A stretch of 64,000 bases of DNA from NCBI RefSeq assembly GCF_051251125.1, contig NZ_JBPCZL010000001.1, one strand, 5' to 3'. The notes under the pieces are model-generated. The model was not told the origin of the DNA, searched no databases, and worked only from the letters and a program-made list of their open reading frames with translations. A program made the position numbers and the translations under genes. Shown one piece after another: positions 25,527 through 34,745 of the stretch (position 1 is the first letter of the stretch; each line of letters starts with the position of its first letter). Source of the DNA: Carnimonas bestiolae. Its GTDB lineage: Bacteria > Pseudomonadota > Gammaproteobacteria > Pseudomonadales > Halomonadaceae.

Positions 25527-26183
25527 TCAGGCCTCAAGCGCCTTGATTAGCTCGGCACGAATCTCGTCGAGCTTGCCAACGCCATTGATACTGGTGTACT
25601 GCGGTGCCTGCTGCGGTTCGGCAGCAGCCCAATCGCGGTAGTAACCCACCAGCGGCTCAGTTTGGCGATGGTAGTTGTCGAGGCGCTTGCGTACGGTCTC
25701 GGGCTTGTCGTCCTCACGCTGGATCAGCGCTTCACCGGTCACATCGTCATGCCCTTGAGTGGCGGGAGGATTGTGCTCGGTGTGATAGATACGGCCGGAA
25801 CCGGGGTGCACGCGGCGGCCCGACAGGCGACCAATAATCTCTTCATCAGGAACGGAAATCTCGACGACGTGGTCGATTTTCACTCCAGCATCCTTAAGCG
25901 CATCGGCCTGCGGGATGGTGCGCGGAAAGCCATCAAGCAAAAAACCGTTGGCGGCGTCGGGCTGAGCAATGCGCTCCTCGACCAGTGCCACGATCAATTC
26001 GTCGGACACCAGCTTGCCCTCGTTCATTACCTGCTCGACCTGACGGCCCAGCTCGGAGCCTTCCTTGATGGCGGCACGCAGCATGTCACCGGTAGAAATC
26101 TGGGGAATGGCAAAGCGCTCGCAGATAAAGGTCGCCTGAGTACCCTTACCTGCGCCGGGGGCGCCCAACAGAATCAAACGCAT
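25527..26183 (-). CDS. adk: Adenylate kinase
   Basis: A 218-residue long-form adenylate kinase that balances ATP, ADP and AMP. The P-loop GAPGAGKGT is at residues 7-15, followed by the AMP-binding ISTGDMLRAA. GFLLDGFPRTIPQA lies in the core, and the LID begins GRLSGRRVHPGSGRIYH without zinc cysteines, as in other Gram-negative bacteria. The ATG at 26183 has AAGGA upstream; the frame extends to 26318 without family support. Confidence 0.97.
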   Translation of the reverse strand: MRLILLGAPGAGKGTQATFICERFAIPQISTGDMLRAAIKEGSELGRQVEQVMNEGKLVSDELIVALVEERIAQPDAANGFLLDGFPRTIPQADALKDAGVKIDHVVEISVPDEEIIGRLSGRRVHPGSGRIYHTEHNPPATQGHDDVTGEALIQREDDKPETVRKRLDNYHRQTEPLVGYYRDWAAAEPQQAPQYTSINGVGKLDEIRAELIKALEA

Positions 26184-26362
26184 GGATGCGGTCCTTGATA
26201 GATCAAATGAAGTTCGGCGCGAGGTTGGCCGAACAAATGCCTGATAACGTGCTAGCGCGCTGGCATGGCAGCGACGCCTGACAACAAGCAGACGCTGTTG
26301 TGGCACCGCCTCGATCACAGGGCTGACAAGCGAAGCTCGCGATTGCCTTGATGTAACGAAAA

Positions 26363-26385
26363 GCGGCCCGAGAGGGGCCGAAACG
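26363..26385 (-). terminator. Probable terminator of the aceEF operon
   Basis: The minus strand reads CGGCCCC-TCT-CGGGCCG and then CTTTTC. The stem is short but GC-rich, with a partial T run, about 190 bases past the aceF stop. Apart from this I see no gene in the 389-base gap between adk and aceF. Confidence 0.5.
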
Positions 26386-26572
26386 TTTGGCGGCGGCGCT
26401 GAGACGTCACCAGAGCGATATTATCAGCGAAGACGCCGCTAGGGCGCCTTCTCGATATTCGGATAGCTACCGCCCACCATTGGATATATGGCAGGGCGAA
26501 AACTATACAACGTGCAGCGAAACAACGCGACCCCTACCCCGCTTGAGCGGGATAGAGGCCACACTGTATAAC

Positions 26573-28666
26573 CTACAGCGTCAAGCGGCGGATATCCGCC
26601 AGCACCTTGGCCAGATAGGCGGTAAAGCGCGCCGCATCGGCACCGTTCACCGCACGGTGATCGTAGGAAAGGCTAAGCGGCAGCATCAAGCGCGGCTTGA
26701 ACTCCTTGCCATCCCACTTCGGCTTCAGCTCAGAGCGCGACAGTCCAAGAATAGCCACTTCAGGCGCATTGACGATCGGCGTGAACGCCGTGCCGCCAAT
26801 CGAGCCAAGGCTCGATATGGTGAAGCAGCCACCCTGCATCTCTTCGCGCTTGAGTTTCTTCTGCTGAGCCCGCTTGGCGAGATCAGCAAACTCGAGCGCA
26901 ATTTGAATGATGCTTTTCTTATCAGCATCGCGCAGCACTGGCACCATCAGCCCGTCGGGCGTATCCACCGCGATACCGATGTGGACGTACTTTTTCCAGA
27001 TGATCTTGTCACCATCAGGGTGGAGCGACACGTTGAACTGCGGGAACTTGTGCAGCGCGTGCGCCACGGCCTTGATCATGAAAGGCACCGGCGTCAGCTT
27101 AGCCCCTTCACGGAACGCTTCCTCCTTGACGCTCTTGCGGAACTCTTCAAGTTCGGTGATATCCGCTTCGTCGAACTGCGTGACGTGCGGCACGTTCAGC
27201 CAGCTGCGATGCAGATTGGTGGCGCCAGCCTTGAGCAGACGCCCCATCGGTTTCTCTTCCACTTCACCGAAGGCGCTGAAATCCACCGCAGGAATCGGCG
27301 GAATACCGGCACCGGAAGCGGCTGGCGCTGCGGCCGCTGGCTGAGCAGCTGCGCTGCCTTTTTGGCTCATCACCTGCTTGACGTGCTGCTGGATATCTTC
27401 TTTCAGCACGCGACCACGCGGCCCAGAGGGCGTTACGTCGGTCAGCTCGACGCCAAGCTCACGCGCCATCAACCGTGCGGCAGGGCCGGCGTGTACGCTG
27501 GGACGCTGATTACGCTGCTCTTCGCTAAGCGCTTCGGTGCTGGGCTCGTGGCCTTCGCGTACGGCTGCCTGCGGCGACTGCGGCGCGGACGGTGCTACTG
27601 GAGCCGCTTGCGACGACGGCTCGGCCTGTTCGACTGCGGAGGATTCCTGCGCCTTGGGCGCTTCCTCTGCCGCCGGCGCTGCAGCACCTGCAACTTCAAC
27701 ATAGCCGATCAGATCGCCCTGCTTCAGCTCGTCGCCTTCGCTGATGCTAACTTCCACCACTTTGCCAGCGTAGGGGCTTGGCACGTCCATTGACGCTTTG
27801 TCGGACTCGAGCGTTAGCAGCGTGTCCTCAGCGGCAATGTCATCACCTACCGAGACCGCCACTTCGATGACCGGCACAGCACCGTCGCTACCGATATCCG
27901 GTACCCGCAGCTCTTTGCGCTGCGGCTCGCCGGAGGGTTGCTCGGCAGGCTGACTCGCCGGCTTGGCTTCAGCAGGCTCGGCATTATCGGCCGATGTTTC
28001 TGCCGCTGCTTGCGACGCGGCAGCGCTTTGCTGCGGTGCTGCATCAGCCGCTGCCTGGCCACCTGCTACCTTGAGGCGTCCAATCACATCGCCGGTGGAC
28101 ACCTTGTCGCCTTCGGCCACGGTCAGCTCGACAACCTCACCGCTGTCGGGACTAGGGATGTCCATCGATGCCTTATCGGATTCCAGCGTAATCAGAGTAT
28201 CTTCTGCTTCTACCTGATCACCGGCTTTGACGGCCACTTCGATGATTTCAACGGCGTCTTCGCCAATATCGGGCAGCCTGATCTCGATTTCGCTGCTGCC
28301 ACTGCCCGTCTGAGACGGTTGGCTGGCCTCAGGCTGTGCGGCTTCCGGCTCTGCTACGGTATCGGGTTGCGCTTCAGCGGCGGCCGCTGGCGCATCATCT
28401 TGCTGCGCATCGGCAGCGTCGCCATCTGCCTCGGTTTCGAGCTCAAGGATGTCGTCACCGGTAGACACCTTGTCACCCTCGGCCACCAGCACTCGTTTGA
28501 CCTTACCGCCCTTCGGCACCGGAATATCCATCGACGCCTTGTCGGACTCCAGCGTAATGATGGTGTCTTCTGCCGACACCTCATCACCTGCTTCTACCGA
28601 GACTTCGATAATTTCGACCGCCTCGTCGGACCCGATGTCGGGTACCTTGATGATTTCGCTGCTCAA
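26573..28666 (-). CDS. aceF: Pyruvate dehydrogenase E2, dihydrolipoamide acetyltransferase
   Basis: A 697-residue E2 subunit with three lipoyl domains, whose lipoyl-lysines are K43, K165 and K290, each in ESDKASMD. Ala/Pro/Glu-rich flexible linkers join them. A peripheral subunit-binding domain (VHAGPAARLMARELG, about 390-430) and the catalytic domain follow. The active-site motif SYDHRAVNGADAARF has Asn where E. coli has Asp, as in Azotobacter E2. It transfers acetyl groups from E1 to coenzyme A. aceE lies 87 bases upstream and the two form the pdh operon; lpd is not here. Confidence 0.97.
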   Translation of the reverse strand: MSSEIIKVPDIGSDEAVEIIEVSVEAGDEVSAEDTIITLESDKASMDIPVPKGGKVKRVLVAEGDKVSTGDDILELETEADGDAADAQQDDAPAAAAEAQPDTVAEPEAAQPEASQPSQTGSGSSEIEIRLPDIGEDAVEIIEVAVKAGDQVEAEDTLITLESDKASMDIPSPDSGEVVELTVAEGDKVSTGDVIGRLKVAGGQAAADAAPQQSAAASQAAAETSADNAEPAEAKPASQPAEQPSGEPQRKELRVPDIGSDGAVPVIEVAVSVGDDIAAEDTLLTLESDKASMDVPSPYAGKVVEVSISEGDELKQGDLIGYVEVAGAAAPAAEEAPKAQESSAVEQAEPSSQAAPVAPSAPQSPQAAVREGHEPSTEALSEEQRNQRPSVHAGPAARLMARELGVELTDVTPSGPRGRVLKEDIQQHVKQVMSQKGSAAAQPAAAAPAASGAGIPPIPAVDFSAFGEVEEKPMGRLLKAGATNLHRSWLNVPHVTQFDEADITELEEFRKSVKEEAFREGAKLTPVPFMIKAVAHALHKFPQFNVSLHPDGDKIIWKKYVHIGIAVDTPDGLMVPVLRDADKKSIIQIALEFADLAKRAQQKKLKREEMQGGCFTISSLGSIGGTAFTPIVNAPEVAILGLSRSELKPKWDGKEFKPRLMLPLSLSYDHRAVNGADAARFTAYLAKVLADIRRLTL

Positions 28667-28753
28667 GTTCGCGCTCCTCTCATCAGCATCACGCCATAAT
28701 CAATCGGCCGACGCCCGCACTCACGTTGCGGGCCGTCGGCGATGATCAGCACT

Positions 28754-31429
28754 TTATACGTACTGGGGATTGGGTTTACTGACGTCGATTCCGTATTTTT
28801 CGATGGCTTGTTTGACGCTTTCACGCTCGACCTTGCCTTGATCGGCAAGCGCTTTTAGCGCCACTACCGTGACAAAGTAACGATCCACTTCGAAGAAGTG
28901 ACGCAGTTGCTCGCGGGTATCGGAGCGACCGAAACCATCGGTGCCAAGCACATGGTAATCACCCGGAACCCAGGCGCGAACCGAATCGGCAAACAGCTTC
29001 ATGTAGTCGGTGCTGGCAACAATCGGCCCTTCCTGCCCTTCGAGGCACTGAGTGACCCAAGGCTTGGCGGGCGTTTGATCGACATTCAGGAACGCCTGGC
29101 GATCAATCTCCAGCGCTTCGCGACGCAGTTCGTTGAAGCTGGTGACACTCCAGATATCAGCGCTTACGCCGAAGTCATCGCGCAGCAGCTCGGCCGCTGC
29201 TTCGACTTCGCGCAGAATGGTACCGGAACCCAGCAACTGTACGCGCGGGCCGCTGCCGCTTGCTTCCTTGAGCAGATACATGCCGCGGATGATGCCTTCT
29301 TCGCTGCCTTCAGGCAGTTCGGGCTGAACGTAGTTCTCGTTCATCAGCGACAGATAGTAGAAGCAGTTTTCGTTGTCTTGCACCATCCGCTTCAGGCCGT
29401 CGCGAACAATGACTGCTACTTCGTGAGCGTAGGTCGGATCATAGGAGCGGCAGTTGGGAATGGTGCTCGCCAGAATATGGCTGTGACCGTCCTGGTGCTG
29501 CAGTCCTTCACCATTCAGCGTGGTGCGCCCTGCGGTACCGCCAAGTAGGAAGCCGCGCGCCTGCATATCGCCGGCCGCCCAGGCCAGATCGCCGATACGC
29601 TGGAAGCCGAACATCGAGTAGTAGATGTAAAACGGCAGCAGCGCATTGCCATAGTTGGCATAGGCAGTTGCAGCCGCCATCCACGAGGCCATCGCACCGG
29701 CTTCGTTGATACCTTCCTGCAAAATCTGACCGGTCTTGTCTTCACGGTAGAACATGATCTGACCGTGATCCTGCGGCTCATACTTCTGGCCTTCGCTGGC
29801 GTAGATACCCACCTGGCGGAACAGGCCTTCCATACCGAAGGTACGCGACTCATCCGGTACGATCGGCACAACGCGTGGGCCGAGGGTCTTGTCCTTGATC
29901 AGGCCGCTAAGAATACGCACGAACGCCATTGTCGAGGACAGCTCGCGATCACCAGAGCCTTTGGTCTGACTGGCAAATATCTTGCTGTCGAGTTCAGGAA
30001 TCTCAAGCGCATCGTGAGTGGTGTCGCGCTTCGGCAAATAACCGTGCAGCGCCTGACGACGCTCGTGCAGGTAGCGCATTTCCGGCGAGTCATCAGATGG
30101 CTTGTAGTAAGGCATCTGCTGTTCGATCTGCTCGTCGGTGACGGGGATATCAAAGCGATCACGGAAACCTTTCAGCGCATCGACGTTCATCGATTTGGTC
30201 TGGTGCGCGCCCATTTCAGCTTCACCATGTCCAGCGCCCATACCGTAACCTTTAATGGTGTGCGCCAAAATCACGGTAGGACGACCATTGGCGTTATGGA
30301 ACGCCTCGTGGTACGCCGCGTACACCTTCTGGGGATCGTGACCACCACGGTTGAGCTTGAACACGTCTTCGTCGGACATGTCTTCGATCATCTTGAGCGT
30401 TTCTTCGTGCTTGCCGAAGAACTTTTCGCGCACGTACGCACCGTCCTGCGCTTTGTAACTCTGATACTCGCCGTCAACGGTAGTATCCATGGTGCGCTGT
30501 AGGAAGCCTTGCTTGTCAAGCGCAAACAGGCGATCCCACAGCCCACCCCACACTACCTTGATAACGTTCCAGTCGGCGCCGCGGAACATGCCTTCCAGCT
30601 CGTCGATGATGCGACCGTTACCGCGTACCGGGCCATCAAGACGCTGCAGGTTACAGTTGATCACGAAGATCAGGTTATCGAGACCTTCACGACGCGCGAC
30701 ATGAATGGCGCCCAGCGTTTCGACTTCATCGCACTCACCATCGCCAAGGAATGCCCATACCTTGCGGTCACCTGCGGGCTCGATGCCGCGGTGATCGAGG
30801 TACTTCATCATGCGCGCCTGATAGATCGCGGTGATCGGGCCGAGCCCCATCGATACGGTGGGAAACTGCCAGTAATCCGGCATCAGGTAAGGGTGGGGAT
30901 AAGAAGAAAGACCGTTGCCATCCACTTCCTGACGGAAGTTATCCAGCTGTTCTTCGGTCAGGCGCCCTTCCAGATAGGAACGCGCGTAGATGCCAGGCGC
31001 GATGTGCCCCTGGAAGTAAATCATGTCGGCCTTTTGTTCACCGTCACCGCCGCGGAAGAAATGGTTGAAGCCCACTTCATAGAGCGTGCAGCTCGACATG
31101 AAACTGGCGAGGTGGCCGCCCAAGCCCTTGTGCTTGTCGTTGCTGCGCAGTACCTGGGCAATGCTGTTCCAACGGATTGCCGAGCGCAGTTTGCGCTGAA
31201 TGAAAACATCGCCCGGCATCTTGGCTTCACGATGAACCGGAATGGTGTTGCGATGGGGAGTGGTCGGCGAAACCGGTGGCTGCATGCCATCACGGCGCAA
31301 ACGGTCGGCCAGCCGGCTCAGCAGATAGCGCGCACGGTCGTCGCCCTCGCGGTCCATCACCGATACCAGCGAATCAAGCCATTCCTGGGTTTCGATGGGA
31401 TCGATGTCTTCTGTTGCCTCGAACTTCAT
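28754..31429 (-). CDS. aceE: Pyruvate dehydrogenase E1 component (homodimeric type)
   Basis: An 891-residue thiamine-diphosphate enzyme that decarboxylates pyruvate and acetylates the E2 lipoyl group. The thiamine motif region is KVWAFLGDGECDEVETLG...NLIFVINCNLQRLDG. Other family stretches are GHIAPGIYARSYLEGRL and GHSHILASTIPNCRSYDPTYAHEVAVI. Length and layout match the single-chain AceE of proteobacteria. GGAGAAG precedes the ATG. First gene of the aceE-aceF operon. Confidence 0.98.
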   Translation of the reverse strand: MKFEATEDIDPIETQEWLDSLVSVMDREGDDRARYLLSRLADRLRRDGMQPPVSPTTPHRNTIPVHREAKMPGDVFIQRKLRSAIRWNSIAQVLRSNDKHKGLGGHLASFMSSCTLYEVGFNHFFRGGDGEQKADMIYFQGHIAPGIYARSYLEGRLTEEQLDNFRQEVDGNGLSSYPHPYLMPDYWQFPTVSMGLGPITAIYQARMMKYLDHRGIEPAGDRKVWAFLGDGECDEVETLGAIHVARREGLDNLIFVINCNLQRLDGPVRGNGRIIDELEGMFRGADWNVIKVVWGGLWDRLFALDKQGFLQRTMDTTVDGEYQSYKAQDGAYVREKFFGKHEETLKMIEDMSDEDVFKLNRGGHDPQKVYAAYHEAFHNANGRPTVILAHTIKGYGMGAGHGEAEMGAHQTKSMNVDALKGFRDRFDIPVTDEQIEQQMPYYKPSDDSPEMRYLHERRQALHGYLPKRDTTHDALEIPELDSKIFASQTKGSGDRELSSTMAFVRILSGLIKDKTLGPRVVPIVPDESRTFGMEGLFRQVGIYASEGQKYEPQDHGQIMFYREDKTGQILQEGINEAGAMASWMAAATAYANYGNALLPFYIYYSMFGFQRIGDLAWAAGDMQARGFLLGGTAGRTTLNGEGLQHQDGHSHILASTIPNCRSYDPTYAHEVAVIVRDGLKRMVQDNENCFYYLSLMNENYVQPELPEGSEEGIIRGMYLLKEASGSGPRVQLLGSGTILREVEAAAELLRDDFGVSADIWSVTSFNELRREALEIDRQAFLNVDQTPAKPWVTQCLEGQEGPIVASTDYMKLFADSVRAWVPGDYHVLGTDGFGRSDTREQLRHFFEVDRYFVTVVALKALADQGKVERESVKQAIEKYGIDVSKPNPQYV

Positions 31430-32048
31430 GGGCTTCTCCGAATGGAAAACAGGGTCCAGTTACTCATACGCTGATAGCATTGAGCGAACGCGCCCGGGAA
31501 TTTTACCTGCTGATTATTGGCTTCCCTGCGCGGCAGCCACGGGTAGCGGCGCCTGGGTCGGTCTGGGCTTACAGCGCCCACGTCACAATGTGGGGGAAAG
31601 ATACCGTAATCATGCTGCGCTGCCAATTGACTAGCCTCTTATCAAATCGCCGTAGGCAATTCACTGAAACGCAATGGACAACGTTTCCATTTTGATTCTT
31701 TTGGTGACTTTTAAAGCATTGAGAAATGCTGCTGACGGGCTTGCCTACCAGGCCATTTACTCCGCCAACGAGCCTTTTTCGCGCGCTTGTTTCCACTATA
31801 AGGAAATGACTTCCATAAATCCTTTAGCCTAACTTTGCCGCTACATTGAACTTTGGTATTAGCGAATTTCCCCTTGGTGACGGCGTTTAAGCCGCCCAAC
31901 GATGACTTCTGCTTATCGGAGGGCAGCGGAAAACGCCTCGACACAAATGACATACATTCGTCGTAAGCAGCTAATATGGTGATAAGCAACGACATAATAC
32001 GAGAGCGCGCCGTATCGGCGACCCGCTCATCCAACAGGGAGAAGCGCT
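31430..32048. other. Long intergenic region between divergent aceE and gst
   Basis: This 619-base stretch is AT-richer than its flanks (31640-31990). It must contain the aceE and gst promoters, but I cannot pick either with confidence. A 107-codon minus-strand frame (31711-32034) is basic and aromatic in its second half (around LKDLWKSFPYSGNKRAKKARW). It has no ribosome binding site or recognisable family, and I do not call it a gene. Confidence 0.4.
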
Positions 32049-32675
32049 ATGCTGACCATTTGGGGCAGGAAAAACTCCAGCAATGTAAAAAAGGTGCTGT
32101 GGTGCGCTGACGAGTTGGAAATTCCGTTTGACCAAATTAACGCCGGCGGCTCATTTGGCGTTGTTGATGGTGATGAGTATCGCACCAAGAACCCCAACGG
32201 ACTGGTGCCGTGTATTGAGGACGATGGCTTCGTACTGTGGGAGTCCAACGCGATTGTGCGTTACCTGGTGGCACGCTATGGCGACCACTCGACCCTGCTG
32301 CCGCCAACGCTTGAAGATCGAGCCAGCGCCGATCGCTGGATGGACTGGTGCAGCACGTCTCTAGCGGCCCCGCTCACGGTGTTGATCACACAACTAGTGC
32401 GCACTTCCGAAGGCGAGCGCGATTCAGCGCAAATCACCGCAGCGGCAGCACAGTTCGCCGATGCCATTCAGGTCGCGGAGCACGGCCTCGCGACCACCCA
32501 ATGGTTTAGCGGCCCTTCGTTCGGTGTTGGCGACATTCCACTCGGCGTCGTCATCGACACCTGGTATGCCCTACCGCACATTGAGCATCCGGCACTACCT
32601 GCCATTGAGGCGTGGCATCGGCGCTTGAAGCTGCGCCCCGCGTTCAAACAATGGGTGGCCGTGCCGCTCACGTGA
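32049..32675 (+). CDS. Glutathione S-transferase family protein
   Basis: A 208-residue GST. The thioredoxin-like N-terminal domain starts LTIWGRKNSSNVKKVLW, with the glutathione-contact NPNGLVPCIEDDGFVLWESNAIVRYL. The helical C-terminal domain follows. A serine pair (S11/S12 region) sits at the position of the catalytic residue, as in theta/beta-like bacterial GSTs. Substrate unknown; roles in detoxification or dehalogenation are family knowledge only. GGGAGAAG precedes the ATG. Confidence 0.92.
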   Translation: MLTIWGRKNSSNVKKVLWCADELEIPFDQINAGGSFGVVDGDEYRTKNPNGLVPCIEDDGFVLWESNAIVRYLVARYGDHSTLLPPTLEDRASADRWMDWCSTSLAAPLTVLITQLVRTSEGERDSAQITAAAAQFADAIQVAEHGLATTQWFSGPSFGVGDIPLGVVIDTWYALPHIEHPALPAIEAWHRRLKLRPAFKQWVAVPLT

Positions 32676-32853
32676 GAATATTCGTTCACGCCGCGATAAC
32701 AACAGCAATGGCAGTACATTCCGTGGCGCTGCGGCATTAGCAGAGGCTGCCGAAAACTGGACGGTCGATCGTGCCTTATTGCCAACAAAAGGTTGGGAGC
32801 AAAGGTTGGGCCGTGTAGACTTCGAGCAACGAACACTAACGCCAAGCGACACC

Positions 32854-33972
32854 ATGAAAAAACTACGTATTGCGCTGATTTTCGGCGGTAACTCGACTGA
32901 ACACGAAGTCTCCCTGCAGTCAGCAAAAAACATTGCGGCAGCGCTCGACACATCGCGCTTCGAGATCGTCCCGGTCGGGATCACCAAACAAGGCCAATGG
33001 CTGGTTGCCGAGCGCGACGACAGCTTCCTTCAGCATGCCGACGATCCCGAGCGCATTGCGCTGGCACCGTCATCCAAGGCGCTCACGCTTGCCCCTGCCT
33101 GTAGCGATGGCCAATGGCGTGTAGGTGATACCGCATTGGCTGGTATCGATGTGGCATTGCCGGTGGTGCACGGTGGCAATGGCGAAGATGGCTCGCTGCA
33201 AGGGCTGCTGAATATTCTCGATATTCCTTACGTAGGCAGTGATGTACTCGGCTCAGCGGTGTGCATGGACAAGGACATCGCCAAGCGCCTGCTGCGCGAT
33301 GCCGGTATACCGGTCGCGCCGTCGGTCACCGTGACTCGTCAGTCCCGCCGTCGCCTTGATTCCCAGGCCATTATCGACGAGCTTGGTCTGCCGCTGTTCG
33401 TAAAACCTGCCAGCCAAGGCTCATCGGTCGGCGTTACTAAGGTCAAGCAAGCGGACGAACTTGCCGCCGCCCTCGACGACGCCTTTATCTACGACCACAA
33501 GGTGCTGGTCGAGAAAGCCATCGATGGTCGTGAAATCGAGTGTGCCGTCCTTGGCAATAGCGATGGTCGTGAGCTGCCGAAGGCAAGCGTCTGCGGCGAA
33601 ATCGTTCTGCACGATGAGTTTTACTCGTACGCCACCAAGTACATTAGCGCCAGCGGCGCTGGTCTATCGATCCCTGCCGAACTGAACGCCGATATCGCCG
33701 AGCAGGTACGGCAAACTGCCGTGGACGCGTTTCAGGTGCTCGAATGCCAGGGGCTGGCGAGGGTCGACTTCTTCGTCACTGAAGACGGCAATCTAATGAT
33801 CAATGAGGTTAACACCCTGCCCGGCTTCACCCGCATCAGCATGTATCCCAAGCTGTGGGAAGCCTCGGGACTGCCTTACAATCAGCTGCTCACGCGCCTG
33901 GTAGAGCTAGCCATCGAGCGGCATCAGGATAATGCGACCATCCAGCACAACGTATCGCTTACTAACGACTAG
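32854..33972 (+). CDS. ddl: D-alanine-D-alanine ligase
   Basis: A 372-residue ATP-grasp ligase that makes the D-Ala-D-Ala dipeptide for peptidoglycan. Signatures are the N-terminal IALIFGGNSTEHEVSLQSA, VHGGNGEDGSLQGLL, FVKPASQGSSVGVTKV and the metal-binding MINEVNTLPGFTRISMYPKLWEASG. Length and LPVVHGGNGEDG resemble the DdlA type rather than the shorter DdlB of the mur cluster, and no mur genes are nearby. I chose the ATG at 32854 because MKKLRIALIFGG begins the family domain. Confidence 0.95.
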   Translation: MKKLRIALIFGGNSTEHEVSLQSAKNIAAALDTSRFEIVPVGITKQGQWLVAERDDSFLQHADDPERIALAPSSKALTLAPACSDGQWRVGDTALAGIDVALPVVHGGNGEDGSLQGLLNILDIPYVGSDVLGSAVCMDKDIAKRLLRDAGIPVAPSVTVTRQSRRRLDSQAIIDELGLPLFVKPASQGSSVGVTKVKQADELAAALDDAFIYDHKVLVEKAIDGREIECAVLGNSDGRELPKASVCGEIVLHDEFYSYATKYISASGAGLSIPAELNADIAEQVRQTAVDAFQVLECQGLARVDFFVTEDGNLMINEVNTLPGFTRISMYPKLWEASGLPYNQLLTRLVELAIERHQDNATIQHNVSLTND

Positions 33973-33999
33973 GGCTCGCGCTGCCCGGTTTACTCCCTT

Positions 34000-34038
34000 A
34001 ACGACAGCGGGCCAGCAATATGCTGGCCCGCTGTCGTT
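34000..34038. terminator. 18-bp perfect hairpin between convergent ddl and a membrane protein gene
   Basis: Arms AACGACAGCGGGCCAGCA and its exact complement TGCTGGCCCGCTGTCGTT are separated by only ATA. It lies 28 bases past the ddl stop and 60 bases from the end of the convergent gene. It probably ends both transcripts, but neither side has the usual T run. Confidence 0.55.
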
Positions 34039-34097
34039 GGATTGAAGCATCCGTTTTTGCCTCGCCGCGCAAACGGGGAATTACCTTCCTGACATTG

Positions 34098-34616
34098 TTA
34101 CGCGCTGGCACCGGACGATTTTCGTGAAACGGTAGGCAGGCGCTCACGCACCGCTTCAAGAAAACGATTACGTTCTTCACGCGACAGCATGCCCACCGGA
34201 ATCGAACGATACTTGCCGTTGTTCAGCCGCAAGCGCAGCGTTGATGAAACGGATTTCGATACGATGCCTTCGATATCTGCATAGCGCAGCGATTGAAGGC
34301 TGGGCGCCAACGGATTGCCGCCAATGTAGCGCAGTTGCTCGGCTTCAAGGCGCAGCGCAGGCGAGCAGCGGCGGCGACGATGAATATGAAACACCAGCAG
34401 CAGCGCCCAAACGCCCATCGCGATAACCACTGGCAACCCCGACCACAACGCGTGCTGGCGATAGGTGGTGAGCAGTACCACGACCATTCCCGCCAGCAGC
34501 ACCGTCAAACCGATTGCCAGCAGCCACAGGTTACCGCGCCGCTCACTGAAAAACTGATCGCCGTGACGATGAGCCTTTGCCCTATCGCGAGCAGGCTGCG
34601 CGTTTAGATCAACCAT
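34098..34616 (-). CDS. Hypothetical membrane protein with two transmembrane helices
   Basis: A 172-residue protein I cannot name. A polar N-terminus (about 30 residues) is followed by two hydrophobic helices (LLAIGLTVLLAGMVVVLLTT and LPVVIAMGVWALLLVFHIH), then a basic RRRR turn. A soluble C-terminal half contains LRLEAEQLRYIGG...LRYADIEGIV and LRLRLNNGKYRSIPV. That soluble part resembles bacterial PH-like domains of small membrane proteins (inference). Two membrane segments plus this domain suggest a DUF-type PH membrane protein. It stands alone, convergent with ddl. Confidence 0.7.
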   Translation of the reverse strand: MVDLNAQPARDRAKAHRHGDQFFSERRGNLWLLAIGLTVLLAGMVVVLLTTYRQHALWSGLPVVIAMGVWALLLVFHIHRRRRCSPALRLEAEQLRYIGGNPLAPSLQSLRYADIEGIVSKSVSSTLRLRLNNGKYRSIPVGMLSREERNRFLEAVRERLPTVSRKSSGASA

Positions 34617-34745
34617 AAAAATGCGTTCCGTTTTCCACCAACATCAAAGGGCCAAGCCTACCTTTTCCCGCTTGCTTACGCCATCGCCGCACTGCTTGCG
34701 CGCCTGATACACTATCTGCTCTCTTCCGACACGGTTTGCCTTGCG

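Noticed and set aside
26387..27793. 468-codon plus-strand frame opposite aceF
   Set aside because: Antisense to the E2 catalytic and linker regions, with low-complexity Arg/Leu/Gly composition. It is a shadow of the biased E2 sequence.
31711..32034. 107-residue basic protein gene between aceE and gst
   Set aside because: No ribosome binding site, no family, and the region is where divergent promoters must lie. Kept only as a region to examine.
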